Assembly: GCF_902459745.1 (NCBI RefSeq)
Contig: NZ_CABPSJ010000004.1
Span: 186,001-250,000, forward strand
Source: Pandoraea communis
Lineage (GTDB): Bacteria > Pseudomonadota > Gammaproteobacteria > Burkholderiales > Burkholderiaceae
Direction: 5' to 3'
DNA length: 64,000 nucleotides
Below the pieces are notes generated by a model that was given only the letters and a program-made list of their open reading frames with translations, was not told where the DNA came from and made no database searches. The first letter of the stretch is position 1, and each line of letters opens with the position of its first letter. Positions 43,274 through 50,913 of the stretch are shown here, in pieces. The translations under genes and the position numbers were made by a program.

Positions 43274-43291
43274 AAACTAAACGTTTAGTTT
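43274..43291. promoter_or_regulatory. Perfect 18-bp palindrome, probable TetR operator (site 1)
   Basis: AAACTAAACGTTTAGTTT is fully self-complementary and lies between the divergent aldolase and tetR genes, 23 bp before the tetR start. A 12-bp part (ATAAACTAAACG) recurs at 44033-44044 before the downstream SDR. Confidence 0.75.
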
Positions 43292-43313
43292 AGTATTTGT
43301 CTGGGCAAAGCGA

Positions 43314-44012
43314 ATGTCAAGTCAGTTGAATCCCGAATCTCCCGCGGCAGGCCGGCGCGGACGCAAACGCAGTGTGGAGGCGGAGCGCGCCGTGCTCGAC
43401 GCGGCATATCGTTTGTTGCTTGAGCAGGGGTTATCCGCGACGACGATGGAATCCATTGCGACTGCGGCGGGTGTGAGCAAGGCGACGATCTACAAGTGGT
43501 GGCCGAACCGCGCGTCGGTGATCATGACGGCCTTCCTGCGTGAGGCGGGGCAGGCGTTGCCGTATCCGGAAGAGTTGCAGCTCGACAGCATTTTTTCGCG
43601 TCTGCTCAAGATGGCCGAGGAATTCTGCGGGCCGATGGGCACGATGATCAGCGCGCTGATTGCGGAAGGACAGTCCGATCCGGAAATCGCGCAGGCGTTT
43701 CGCGACGGTTACGTGTCGGCGCGCCGTCAGCAGGGCGTGGAGATCGTGCGCGACGCTGTGGCACGCGGGCTGATCAAACCGGGCGACCCCGATGTCGTGC
43801 TCGACATCCTCTACGCGCCGCTTTATTACCGCTTGCTCGTCGGCCACAAGCCGCTGACGCGGGCGTTTGTACGCGAGCACGTCGACCTTGTCATGCAAGG
43901 CCTGATCGGCCCGAACGGCAAGGTGCCTGCGATGGCGGCGAAGACTGCGCGAGGTACAAAAGCCGCGCCCGCGAAGACCGCGCGTGCGAAGGGGGCGGCA
44001 AAAAAGGCTTGA
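43314..44012 (+). CDS. TetR/AcrR family regulator with Ala/Lys-rich tail
   Basis: A 232-residue regulator. The HTH is AVLDAAYRLLLEQGLSATTMESIATAAGVSKATIYKWW (residues about 27-64, given only as landmarks) with TIYKWWPNRASVI. The C-terminal domain is of the TetR_C type with ALIAEGQSDPEIAQAFRDG and DVVLDILYAPLYYRLL. The last 25 residues are histone-H1-like repeats of AKTA and KGAAKKA, which may aid nonspecific DNA binding. Operator candidates lie on both sides of the gene, so it probably represses the aldolase operon, itself and the downstream SDR. Confidence 0.9.
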   Translation: MSSQLNPESPAAGRRGRKRSVEAERAVLDAAYRLLLEQGLSATTMESIATAAGVSKATIYKWWPNRASVIMTAFLREAGQALPYPEELQLDSIFSRLLKMAEEFCGPMGTMISALIAEGQSDPEIAQAFRDGYVSARRQQGVEIVRDAVARGLIKPGDPDVVLDILYAPLYYRLLVGHKPLTRAFVREHVDLVMQGLIGPNGKVPAMAAKTARGTKAAPAKTARAKGAAKKA

Positions 44013-44032
44013 CGCGTCGGATGGGGGTGTTG

Positions 44033-44054
44033 ATAAACTAAACGAATTGTTTAG
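44033..44054. promoter_or_regulatory. Second probable TetR operator (site 2)
   Basis: ATAAACTAAACG is shared exactly with site 1, and CTAAAC/GTTTAG form inverted arms with a 5-bp spacer. It lies 40 bp before the SDR start. Confidence 0.6.
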
Positions 44055-44093
44055 AAATTAAGGCGACAACCCCCCCTGACGGAGACGCATGGT

Positions 44094-44930
44094 ATGACCT
44101 CATCCCCTGAGCGCGCGAAGCGCAAATCATTGGACATTTTGCGCGATAGCGGCCACGCCGTGGTTGTGACCGGAGCGAGCGGCGGCATTGGCTTGGCGGT
44201 GGCGAACCGCCTCTTCGATGACGGCTGGCATGTGGTGGCCACGGATCTCGATCTTGCCCGTTTGCGCGATGTCTTTGGCGCGCGTGCTGCCGAGCCGAGG
44301 ATGACGCTGGCGGCGCTCGACGTGACCGACCATGCAGCGGTCGATGTCCTGGCGGCATCTCTGCGCGAGCGCTGTGGCGTTGCGGGGCTGGTGAATGTCG
44401 CGGGCCTGCTACAAGACGTCGTGCCGATGCTGGAGATGGACGACGACATGCAGCGGCGTGTGTGGGAAGTGAATTACTTCGGCGCCCAGCATTGTCTGCG
44501 GGTGTTTGCGCCGCTGATGAAGCAGGCGGGCGCGGGTGCGGTCGTCAACATCACGTCGATCAACGAACTACGTCCGTTGCCGCTGCATGCCTATTCCCCG
44601 ACGAAGGTGGCACTCGGTGCGATGACGCAGTTGGCGGCGGGCGAATTGGGCGCGTCTTGCATTCGCGTCAATGCGGTCGCCCCCGGCTTCACGCTGACGC
44701 CAATCTTCGAGGACAAGCTTGCGACGGGCAAGCGCAGCGCCACTGCGATTGAAGCGCATTCGGCGCTGGGGCGTCTGGTCGGTACCGACGAGATTGCGGC
44801 GGCCGTTAGCTTCCTGATGTGCGATCAGTCGAGCGCAATCACAGGGGTGAGTTTGCCGGTGGATGCTGGCTGGCTGGTGAGTTCGCACTGGATGAATTTC
44901 CGCGAACTGTCGCGCGCCAACGCTGCGTGA
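44094..44930 (+). CDS. Short-chain dehydrogenase/reductase
   Basis: A 278-residue classical SDR. VVVTGASGGIGLAVANRLF binds NAD(P), LVNVAGLLQD replaces the usual NNAG, and the active site has VVNITSINE (Ser) and AYSPTKVAL (Tyr, Lys). The end GVSLPVDAGWLVSSHWMN is FabG-like. Its promoter region carries the second TetR site, so it is probably coregulated with the aldolase, MFS and ligase genes in one catabolic route. Substrate unknown. Confidence 0.9.
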   Translation: MTSSPERAKRKSLDILRDSGHAVVVTGASGGIGLAVANRLFDDGWHVVATDLDLARLRDVFGARAAEPRMTLAALDVTDHAAVDVLAASLRERCGVAGLVNVAGLLQDVVPMLEMDDDMQRRVWEVNYFGAQHCLRVFAPLMKQAGAGAVVNITSINELRPLPLHAYSPTKVALGAMTQLAAGELGASCIRVNAVAPGFTLTPIFEDKLATGKRSATAIEAHSALGRLVGTDEIAAAVSFLMCDQSSAITGVSLPVDAGWLVSSHWMNFRELSRANAA

Positions 44931-44948
44931 ACTTACTGCGCCGCGCGC

Positions 44949-45983
44949 TTACCGCGTGCTGTGCAGTTCAACCACTTTCGTTTCGCCGATGGCGCGAGCG
45001 CGCAATTGTCCGCAACCGCCATCGACGTCTTGCCCGGCGCTGTCTCGCACCTTAGTCAGTACGCCGCGGCTGTGCAGATAGCGGACGATCTCGCGAATGC
45101 GTTGGCGATCTGGGCGCTGGTAGTCGTCGCCTTCGAGACTATTGAAGGGGATGACGTTGAGCACGCCGTATTTCCCTTTGAGCAAGCGCACGACGGCGTC
45201 GAGCTCATCGTCGCCGTCGTTGATGCCGTTGAGCAGCGTCCATTGATATTGGATCGGGTAGCCGGTGTCGCGAGCGTATTTTTCGCCGAGGTCGATCAGC
45301 GCATCCGGTGCAATTTTCGGTGCGCGTGGTAGCAGGTGGGCGCGCAGGTCGGCCTTGGTGGTGTGCAACGACAGCGCCAGTGCGGGCTTGATGCGTCGCC
45401 GGGGCAGGGCGTCGAACACGCGCAGGTCGCCCACGGTGGAGAACACTAGGTTCTTGTGGCCGATATTGCCTTCGGTGCCCAGCAGGTCGATGGCTTCGAG
45501 CACGTTGTCGAGGTTGTGCGCTGGCTCACCCATTCCCATGAAGACGACTTTCTTCACTGCGCGCCGACGTCTCGCCAGTACGACTTGGGCGAGGATTTCC
45601 ATGCTTGAGATCTGGCGGATCAGGCCACTCTTGCCGGTCATGCAGAAGCGGCAGCCGACGGCGCAGCCGACTTGCGTGGAGACGCAGAGGCCGTCGCGCG
45701 GCAGCAATACGCTTTCCACCATCTGACCGTCCGCGAGTTCGACGAGCAGGCGCGAGCCGTCGTTGCCCGTGTGTTCCGAGCGGACGCGGGCGAGGCCGTC
45801 GAGTTCTGCGGTGAGTGCGGGAAGGGCATTTCGCAGCGCGAGCGGCAGGAAGTGTTCTGAACTGCGACGGCGCGTGCCGGTGTCGAGTGCTTGTCCGTTC
45901 AGCCAGACGCGAGCCACCCGGCCACGATGGACAGGTTGAGCGCCGAGTGCGGCGAGGCGTTGATCGAAGTCGGAGAAGCGCAT
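44949..45983 (-). CDS. RlmN/Cfr-type radical SAM RNA methyltransferase paralogue
   Basis: A 344-residue radical SAM protein of the RlmN family, which methylates C-2 of adenosine in 23S rRNA and tRNA. The cluster motif CAVGCRFC is at Cys107, 111 and 114. Both mechanism cysteines are present: Cys100 in GLCVSTQVGC and the methyl-carrying Cys in DVDGGCGQL near the C-terminus. VVFMGMGEPAHNLDNV and NVIPFNSLEGDDYQRP are family blocks. The N-terminal helical domain is short compared with RlmN (about 370-380 residues), so it is probably a paralogue rather than the housekeeping RlmN. Target base is unknown. Confidence 0.85.
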   Translation of the reverse strand: MRFSDFDQRLAALGAQPVHRGRVARVWLNGQALDTGTRRRSSEHFLPLALRNALPALTAELDGLARVRSEHTGNDGSRLLVELADGQMVESVLLPRDGLCVSTQVGCAVGCRFCMTGKSGLIRQISSMEILAQVVLARRRRAVKKVVFMGMGEPAHNLDNVLEAIDLLGTEGNIGHKNLVFSTVGDLRVFDALPRRRIKPALALSLHTTKADLRAHLLPRAPKIAPDALIDLGEKYARDTGYPIQYQWTLLNGINDGDDELDAVVRLLKGKYGVLNVIPFNSLEGDDYQRPDRQRIREIVRYLHSRGVLTKVRDSAGQDVDGGCGQLRARAIGETKVVELHSTR

Positions 45984-46096
45984 GGGAAGCGGATTTTACT
46001 CCACCTGATCGTGGCAAGCCGCGCGGCCATAAGCACAAGGCGTCGGCGTGACGTCAGTGGCAGAACAATCTAGCGGAGAAATAACAGAGAGGGTGT

Positions 46097-46170
46097 TGGA
46101 GCGGGCGATGGGAATCGAACCCACGGCTCTAGCTTGGGAAGCTAGGGTATTACCATTATACGACGCCCGC
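46097..46170 (-). tRNA. tRNA-Gly (anticodon CCC), copy 2
   Basis: Identical in all 74 positions to copy 1, including encoded TCCA and anticodon loop TTCCCAA. Same strand. The catabolic cluster and RlmN paralogue lie between the two copies. Confidence 0.96.
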
Positions 46171-46180
46171 GAAGACCGGC

Positions 46181-46210
46181 ATTCTAAGCGGGGTTGGGAG
46201 ATTTTGGCAA
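46181..46210 (-). promoter_or_regulatory. Promoter of tRNA-Gly copy 2
   Basis: Minus-strand TTGCCA and TAGAAT with an 18-bp spacer, in the same place relative to the tRNA as in copy 1. Confidence 0.65.
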
Positions 46211-46345
46211 TTTGCGCGTTTTGTCGGTGGGTGCGATTCCGGGATAAGCGCCTTGGGATCGATTCCCATCGCAGGCGCTTTTTGAGATTCCATTTGGTCC
46301 GATTTCAGGCGGTGTTGGGGCTTTCTTGGTCGCCCGAAACCTAGA

Positions 46346-47416
46346 TTAGCTCTTGCTGCCCGGAGGCACGAGAATGTCTGCGGGCTTATAGCGATCGCAA
46401 TAAACCTCCAAGCCCAGTTTGATCAACGGTGCGGTTACCGAAACGGCGATTGCCTTGATGCCGAAACCGATGTCGGCGAGCACCGAGGTTAACGCAAGCG
46501 CGTAGTACTTCTTGGAAGGAAAGGCGCTCATCCCTTGAGAGTACCAAGCCTTGTATATTTCACTGGCTGGATCGCACAGTGATCGCCATACGACGAGCTT
46601 GAGAGACGAGAAGAACGACTTCCCAAGTTCAGACTTCTTTTCGAGATTCGCGCTGGGCGGCAAATACTTGATCTCGGTCACGGTCAACTGACGCCTCGTT
46701 GTCAGGTCAACCTTGCGCACAAATGCTACAACCTCCGATGGAAGTGCTCTCCCAATATCGGCATAGATTTCGTCGTCCGTCTTGGTTCTGACGAGATGGG
46801 ATGCCTCGTCATGAATTGCCTCGAAGTCGAGTTTGCATGGGTCCAGATTTCGGATTGCCTCGACAAAGCCCTCTTGCTCGAATCGTTGAGTGACATGCGC
46901 GAGAAAACGTCGTCGACGATTTAGATCTCGGATGCTGGTACTTGCCAAAACCTCAGCAATTAAAGGCTCCGCGTCCGGAAGTCGGCGCTGCCTCAGCAGA
47001 CACACAGCAAGTAGCGCGGTCGCTTCTGCATATACCTTGGTCTGCGGCGAGGTCTTTTGCCGTATCCCAGTAAAACCGAGTTCCGCGACCTTGAGCTCAC
47101 CGGCTTGCATCGCAGATTCGAAGAGCCAGTTTTTAGCCTGCATGAGGCGGGTCTCATGTCCGGTGGCGCGCAGGAGTGATTGAATATCTGCTGCGTGCTC
47201 CTTGGCTCTCGCGTAATTAGCATTGATTACGGCGTTTCGAAGAGCAGGCATCAAGGATGCGGAGTCGTTGCTTTTGGTGCTCTGTAAGCGGTGGCGGTTT
47301 CGGCACACGTCGACGAGACATTTGGGGGACGGTTTGAAAGCGCACGGACCGCGATGCGAATGATCGACGATCCCCATTCCGTCGTCATACGCGTTGGGGA
47401 CTTGCATGAGTTCCAA
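46346..47416 (-). CDS. Unknown protein with helical-repeat N-terminus and hydrophobic C-terminus
   Basis: Up to 356 residues, not recognised as a named family. From MPALRN (residue 56) on, the N-terminal half is TPR-like (NANYARAKEHAADIQSLL, AGELKVAELGFTGIRQ, AVCLLRQRRLPDAEPLI). A middle part is charged. The C-terminus has an apolar stretch LTSVLADIGFGIKAIAVSVT followed by EVYCDRYKPADI, a pattern I have seen on unassigned proteins of accessory regions. Codon use is less GC-biased than its neighbours, suggesting transfer. TTG 47416, ATG 47407 or ATG 47251 are possible starts; none has a good ribosome-binding site. It is next to tRNA-Gly copy 2. Confidence 0.6.
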   Translation of the reverse strand: MELMQVPNAYDDGMGIVDHSHRGPCAFKPSPKCLVDVCRNRHRLQSTKSNDSASLMPALRNAVINANYARAKEHAADIQSLLRATGHETRLMQAKNWLFESAMQAGELKVAELGFTGIRQKTSPQTKVYAEATALLAVCLLRQRRLPDAEPLIAEVLASTSIRDLNRRRRFLAHVTQRFEQEGFVEAIRNLDPCKLDFEAIHDEASHLVRTKTDDEIYADIGRALPSEVVAFVRKVDLTTRRQLTVTEIKYLPPSANLEKKSELGKSFFSSLKLVVWRSLCDPASEIYKAWYSQGMSAFPSKKYYALALTSVLADIGFGIKAIAVSVTAPLIKLGLEVYCDRYKPADILVPPGSKS

Positions 47417-47656
47417 CGATGTCCCCTTTATGGTTGCCTATTGTTGTGTATCGTGGATCAGCTCGTCAATCACTCTGACGTACGGTGATTTTGGCCTCGA
47501 CCAGTACCAGAAGTACCCCCACCGTTCGCACCGACCGGATGTAACACCACGAAATACGCGGAAATCTCGGTCTAGGTTTGCAGCCAATCTATCTAAGGAC
47601 GTATCTCAACCGGTGGTTGCGACGATCCCGACTGTGGTCGTCGTGCTGGTCCGGCG

Positions 47657-47780
47657 CTGCGGGATAACGAGAAGCGAAAAATATAATAATTATGTGTTCT
47701 GTTATCCCATCCCAGTCTCTAGACGGGGCAGGTCAAATTCTTCGCTCGTAAAGGTCGACGAGCTCAACCATGTCGATCTT
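47657..47780. repeat. 124-bp direct repeat A
   Basis: Aligns gap-free to 49607-49730 (offset 1950). It contains the inverted pair GGGATAAC (47661-47668) and GTTATCCC (47701-47708) around a 32-nt AT-rich loop, then the last codons of an XRE-type regulator on the minus strand. Confidence 0.85.
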
Positions 47781-47807
47781 GAGCGCGTCGTGCAGTCTGA
47801 AGAGCGC
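47733..47807 (-). pseudogene. C-terminal fragment of an XRE-type regulator (copy A)
   Basis: The last 24 codons read RLHDALKIDMVELVDLYERRI before TGA, matching copy B (IADALGIDMVELVNLYHQRI) at about two thirds of positions. This is the helix pair that follows the HTH in many XRE regulators. No HTH can be read upstream; the open frame to 48038 shows unrelated sequence and runs into the next gene. It is probably a remnant. Confidence 0.5.
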
Positions 47808-48004
47808 AGACCGAATTGACGTGGCGCTGTTCGGACGTTTCGCGCAACGGCGCTCGGGCGCGCCGGTGAGTGTGCCCGAAGTCTTTGCGTGATGATCTGC
47901 CAGCAGGTGGAACGACCTACCTGCTTCGGGGCCGACAAACCCACCACTACGGGCTTTGCCAAGAACCCATTTATCTGCCAAGCATGAAAGTGCCAGACGG
48001 CAAG

Positions 48005-48235
48005 TTAGCCGCGATTGTCGATCCAGTCGCGTGCCCAAGTCGATGCATGCCCCAACGCTTGCATTTCGTCTTCGAAATATTCGAGCGCATGGAATGCGTA
48101 AGAGGTGGACTCGGTGTTAGCGGCATCGCTACGCACAAGCAGCAAATTGGCGGCAAACCAGCCGTCGGGCAATCGATATGCCGAAGGGGAGACGGAATAC
48201 CCGTTGTACTGATGATGATAGTTATTATTTTTCAT
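48005..48235 (-). CDS. Small hypothetical protein downstream of cspA
   Basis: A 76-residue protein, MKNNNYHHQYNGYSVSPSA at the start, then RLPDGWFAANLLLVR, YAFHALEYFEDEMQALGHA and ARDWIDNRG at the end. The pattern (YNGY...RLPDG-aromatic...ARxWID) resembles small DUF6566-like proteins common in Burkholderia; this is recalled, not searched. It lies on the same strand 212 bp after the cspA gene and its terminator, so it needs its own promoter. Function unknown. Confidence 0.6.
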   Translation of the reverse strand: MKNNNYHHQYNGYSVSPSAYRLPDGWFAANLLLVRSDAANTESTSYAFHALEYFEDEMQALGHASTWARDWIDNRG

Positions 48236-48417
48236 GGGCGAAGCGCGAGCAATGCGCTAGCGAAAAGCGAGCGAAGCACGTATGGCACATGCCATACAGG
48301 CGACCGAACACGGATATGGGAGCGGGAGTGAGCTTGTCGAGAGGGCAAACGGAGCGCACGAAAACGGTGCGATCAGATCGGGAGCGTTAAGCGCCGAGAG
48401 AGGATGCCAGACAAGTA

Positions 48418-48439
48418 AAGGGCCGGCGAACCGGCCCTT
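48418..48439 (-). terminator. Terminator of cspA
   Basis: On the minus strand AAGGGCCGG-TTCG-CCGGCCCTT forms a perfect 9-bp stem closed by a stable UUCG tetraloop. The following T run is short. Confidence 0.7.
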
Positions 48440-48447
48440 GAACTGCG

Positions 48448-48651
48448 TTACTGCGGGGTAATGTTTGCTGCTTGCATACCCTTCGGGCCACGCTTCGTTT
48501 CGTACGCCACCTTCTGGTTTTCAGCGAGCGTCTTGAAACCATCGCCTCGAACTTCGGAGAAGTGAGCGAACAGGTCGTCGCCGCCAGCGTCAGGCGTGAT
48601 GAAACCGAAGCCCTTGCTATCGTTGAACCACTTAACGGTACCGGTATCCAT
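48448..48651 (-). CDS. cspA: Cold-shock protein (CspA family)
   Basis: A 67-residue single cold-shock domain that binds single-stranded RNA/DNA and acts as an RNA chaperone. [20 protein letters not shown] contains RNP1 (KGFGFI), and DLFAHFSEV contains the RNP2 region (DLFAHF, equivalent to DVFVHF). It ends [18 protein letters not shown] lies 8 nt before the ATG. A consensus-like promoter about 140 bp upstream implies a long 5' leader, as in cold-inducible csp mRNAs. It sits between the two 124-bp repeats. Confidence 0.95.
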   Translation of the reverse strand: MDTGTVKWFNDSKGFGFITPDAGGDDLFAHFSEVRGDGFKTLAENQKVAYETKRGPKGMQAANITPQ

Positions 48652-48791
48652 AATAATTCCTTGAAAATAAATCGATAGCCCCATTGCGGAGCGAGGAAAA
48701 CTTCAAGGAGTAGGAGAGGACAGCGAATACTGCGCAGAACACGCAGAAAAGTGATGATCAGCAATCAAGCTTCTTGAATATTTCTGAATGC

Positions 48792-48820
48792 ACAGTACGG
48801 TTATATACCGAGGCTGTCAA
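48792..48820 (-). promoter_or_regulatory. Promoter of cspA with long leader
   Basis: Minus-strand TTGACA (48815-48820) and TACTGT (48792-48797) have a 17-bp spacer. Transcription from here gives a leader of roughly 135 nt. The 499-bp gap 48652-49150 otherwise contains no gene I can support. Confidence 0.55.
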
Positions 48821-49150
48821 GGTATTTCTCGAAACGACGCCGCTGCCGAGGGAGAAAGCATTCAGCGGTCGCGTGATGATCGTCGCGTTGACACATCGAT
48901 GCGCCGCCGCGACGCGTGCTACATCCTTTGATTTCCAGTGCGCGCCCACCGCTCATTATGCTCAGACCCGTCGACGAAGCTCCAGATTCGCTGGTTTGCC
49001 CGTTGCTTTGTTTGTTCGTCCTCCAATGAGCCGACTCGATATTTGCAGTATTGGCAGAGGTTGACTTAAGAATGGCAGGCAGGGCGCTTGTCGGGGAATT
49101 TTCATGACCTTACGATGGCGCTGAGTCCACATTCACGAGGAGAGCACCTC

Positions 49151-49459
49151 ATGTTGCAACTAAGGCCGAGCTGCGAACATTGCGAAGAGGCATTACCTCC
49201 CGAGTCGACGCAGGCGCGCATCTGCAGCTTCGAATGTACGTTCTGTACAACGTGTGTTGACGCTATCCTGGAGAACGTCTGTCCGAATTGCGGCGGCGGC
49301 TTTGCCCCTCGTCCCATACGGCCTGCGCACGACTGGAGGAATGGGAACAACGTGTCGGGTCATCCGCCAACGTCGGTTGTCACGCATAAACCTGTGGATA
49401 CCGAGAGGCACCGCGTGTTCGCATCGGAGATACGGGGCATGGCACCGCAGGATCGCTAG
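49151..49459 (+). CDS. DUF1272 domain zinc-ribbon-like protein
   Basis: A 102-residue protein. The first 50 residues are the DUF1272 domain: MLQLRPSCEHCEEALPP, ICSFECTFCTTCVD and CPNCGGGF, with eight cysteines (8, 11, 25, 29, 32, 35, 44, 47) arranged for two metal sites. The remaining half is polar and probably disordered. GAGGAG upstream supports ATG 49151 over the longer open frame from 49088. Function unknown. It lies between the two XRE-tail repeats. Confidence 0.85.
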   Translation: MLQLRPSCEHCEEALPPESTQARICSFECTFCTTCVDAILENVCPNCGGGFAPRPIRPAHDWRNGNNVSGHPPTSVVTHKPVDTERHRVFASEIRGMAPQDR

Positions 49460-49606
49460 GCCACCCTGAGCATTATTCGTTCTGATCGCACGCGCCGGAT
49501 CTGCCGCTTTCGACTCAACGCTGCGCGTCTGTGGGAATTGGGTTGCAGCCACTTGCATTTGTTGCGGCGAGAAATTCGAGAGCTCCGTAATCTCCTGCTT
49601 CGCACC

Positions 49607-49730
49607 CTGCGGGATAACGAGAAGAGAAAAATATAATAGTTATGTGATCAGTTATCCCATCCACGTCCCTTCACGGGGCAGGTCAAATTCGCTGGTGGTA
49701 TAGGTTGACGAGTTCAACCATGTCGATCCC
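49607..49730. repeat. 124-bp direct repeat B
   Basis: Second copy of 47657-47780. The hairpin arms GGGATAAC (49611-49618) and GTTATCCC (49651-49658) and the AT-rich loop (AAAAATATAATA) are conserved, as are the last codons of the XRE-type frame. The remainder of 49460-49884 holds no supported gene. Confidence 0.85.
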
Positions 49731-49803
49731 TAGGGCATCAGCGATATCCACGAGTTCAGGCAGGTCGAGATGGTACTTGCGGGGGGGGACTACCCCCGTG
49801 TTT
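49683..49803 (-). pseudogene. C-terminal fragment of an XRE-type regulator (copy B)
   Basis: The minus-strand frame ends HLDLPELVDIADALGIDM, then VELVNLYHQRI and TGA. LDLPELVDIADALGI is typical of the segment just after the HTH in XRE regulators. Upstream the same frame (SEYCTFPENTGVVPPRKY) does not read as an HTH, and there is a run of eight G on the plus strand where slippage could have shifted the frame. No start codon is supported. Confidence 0.55.
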
Positions 49804-49884
49804 TCAGGAAAGGTGCAGTACTCGCTATTGGCTGAACGGCTGCAACTGGACGAATTCAGAAGATCGAAGCTGGGATGCGCCTTA

Positions 49885-50628
49885 CTACGTGAGATTCAAC
49901 CCACCATCCGACAGCAAAATTTCTCCAGTTAGATAGTCTGAGGCGACCAGCATCATGACAGCCTGAGCAATGTCTTCCGGACTAGCTGACCGCCGCATTG
50001 GCGCTCTCGTCTTCCAAAGCTCCTGTGCCTGCGTCCAGTCTGCGGTCAGTGGTGTATCTACCAGTCCGGGAGCAACAGCATTTACCCGGATATCGGGCGC
50101 AAGCGATACTGCCAGCAGGCGAGTCATGTGGTTTAGTGCGGCCTTTGTAGCCGCGTAAGGGATTGATGCGCCCTTTGGCCGAACACCCGCATGCGAGCTA
50201 ACGTTGATCACGCAACCTGGGCGTCCATGTTGAACTGCGTCACGTAATGCAGATTCCGCCTCGGCTATCAAACGAAACGGAGCGACCACATTAACCTCAT
50301 GCAGTTCCGCCCACACCGCTGGTGTAGCTGCAGCCAGATCTGCATGAGGGATGACCCGGCTGATCCCCGCATTGTTGACCAGAACGTCGAGTCGTCCCCA
50401 TGTGGCGACGGCTTCACGGATAAGCCGTACCCTGTCCGCATCGTCAGCCAGGTCAGCCTGTACGTAGATAGCTGAACCGAGTTCGCGAGCCAATGCTTGA
50501 CCTGTTCCCGCTGAACTGCGCGAATGCAAGACAACTGAGAATCCTTCGCTTGAGAGCCGCCGGGCGATGGCAGCGCCGATGCCAGAAGTCGAACCGGTAA
50601 CAAGCGCGACAGGGGACGTAATTTTCAT
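49885..50628 (-). CDS. Short-chain dehydrogenase/reductase (FabG-like)
   Basis: A 247-residue classical SDR with all key residues: VALVTGSTSGIGAAIARRL, LVNNAGISRV, VINVSSHAG and PYAATKAALNHM (Tyr-Lys pair), ending GEILLSDGGLNLT as in 3-oxoacyl-ACP reductase-like enzymes. Substrate unknown. It stands alone, divergent from the autotransporter across 285 bp in which I see no gene. Confidence 0.9.
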   Translation of the reverse strand: MKITSPVALVTGSTSGIGAAIARRLSSEGFSVVLHSRSSAGTGQALARELGSAIYVQADLADDADRVRLIREAVATWGRLDVLVNNAGISRVIPHADLAAATPAVWAELHEVNVVAPFRLIAEAESALRDAVQHGRPGCVINVSSHAGVRPKGASIPYAATKAALNHMTRLLAVSLAPDIRVNAVAPGLVDTPLTADWTQAQELWKTRAPMRRSASPEDIAQAVMMLVASDYLTGEILLSDGGLNLT

Positions 50629-50913
50629 GGTTGTTGGCGTGGATGACAGTCGTTATCTGATGTTCGTTCGCCGATTGTCGACGATCCAGGTGACTGTGTC
50701 GAACGTCTCGTTGTCGTCTATGCGCACATAGCCGCGCCGGTGGCGGTCACCGCTACCGGCGCAATTGCCTGTGCGCTGGAGGTATCTAAGATACACATGA
50801 TTTGTTATCCAAAGCATAAAAAAAGAAAGGATTGCTTAGAATTCATATTCATGTCATCGGCACGGTGAATACTCTGCGGCTTCGAACAAGTTCCAAAGAG
50901 GACATCGGGGTAT

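Larger units (their letters stand above)
46097..46271. repeat. 175-bp direct repeat including tRNA-Gly, copy 2
   Basis: Aligns without gaps to 39074-39248. Similarity stops shortly beyond the inverted T-arm-like block and does not extend past the tRNA 3' end. Confidence 0.85.
47417..48004. other. Gene-poor accessory stretch
   Basis: The 588 bp hold no convincing complete gene. They contain direct repeat A (47657-47780) with the 3' end of an XRE-type regulator. Open frames on both strands here lack recognisable start sites, ribosome-binding sites and homology. Confidence 0.6.

Noticed and set aside
47661-47708. Integron attC site
   Set aside because: Hairpin arms GGGATAAC/GTTATCCC do not fit the RYYYAAC/GTTRRRY core sites, and no integron integrase or cassette array is present.
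47394-47819. 141-codon open frame on the plus strand
   Set aside because: Composition looks random, no ribosome-binding site, and it runs across the XRE-tail repeat in antisense.
48774-49064. 96-codon open frame opposite the cspA promoter
   Set aside because: No ribosome-binding site or homology; overlaps the cspA promoter and leader in antisense.
46300-50900. Integrated prophage or ICE at tRNA-Gly
   Set aside because: Accessory character and tRNA neighbour suggest it, but no integrase, structural, conjugation or replication gene and no att repeat of the tRNA 3' end was found.
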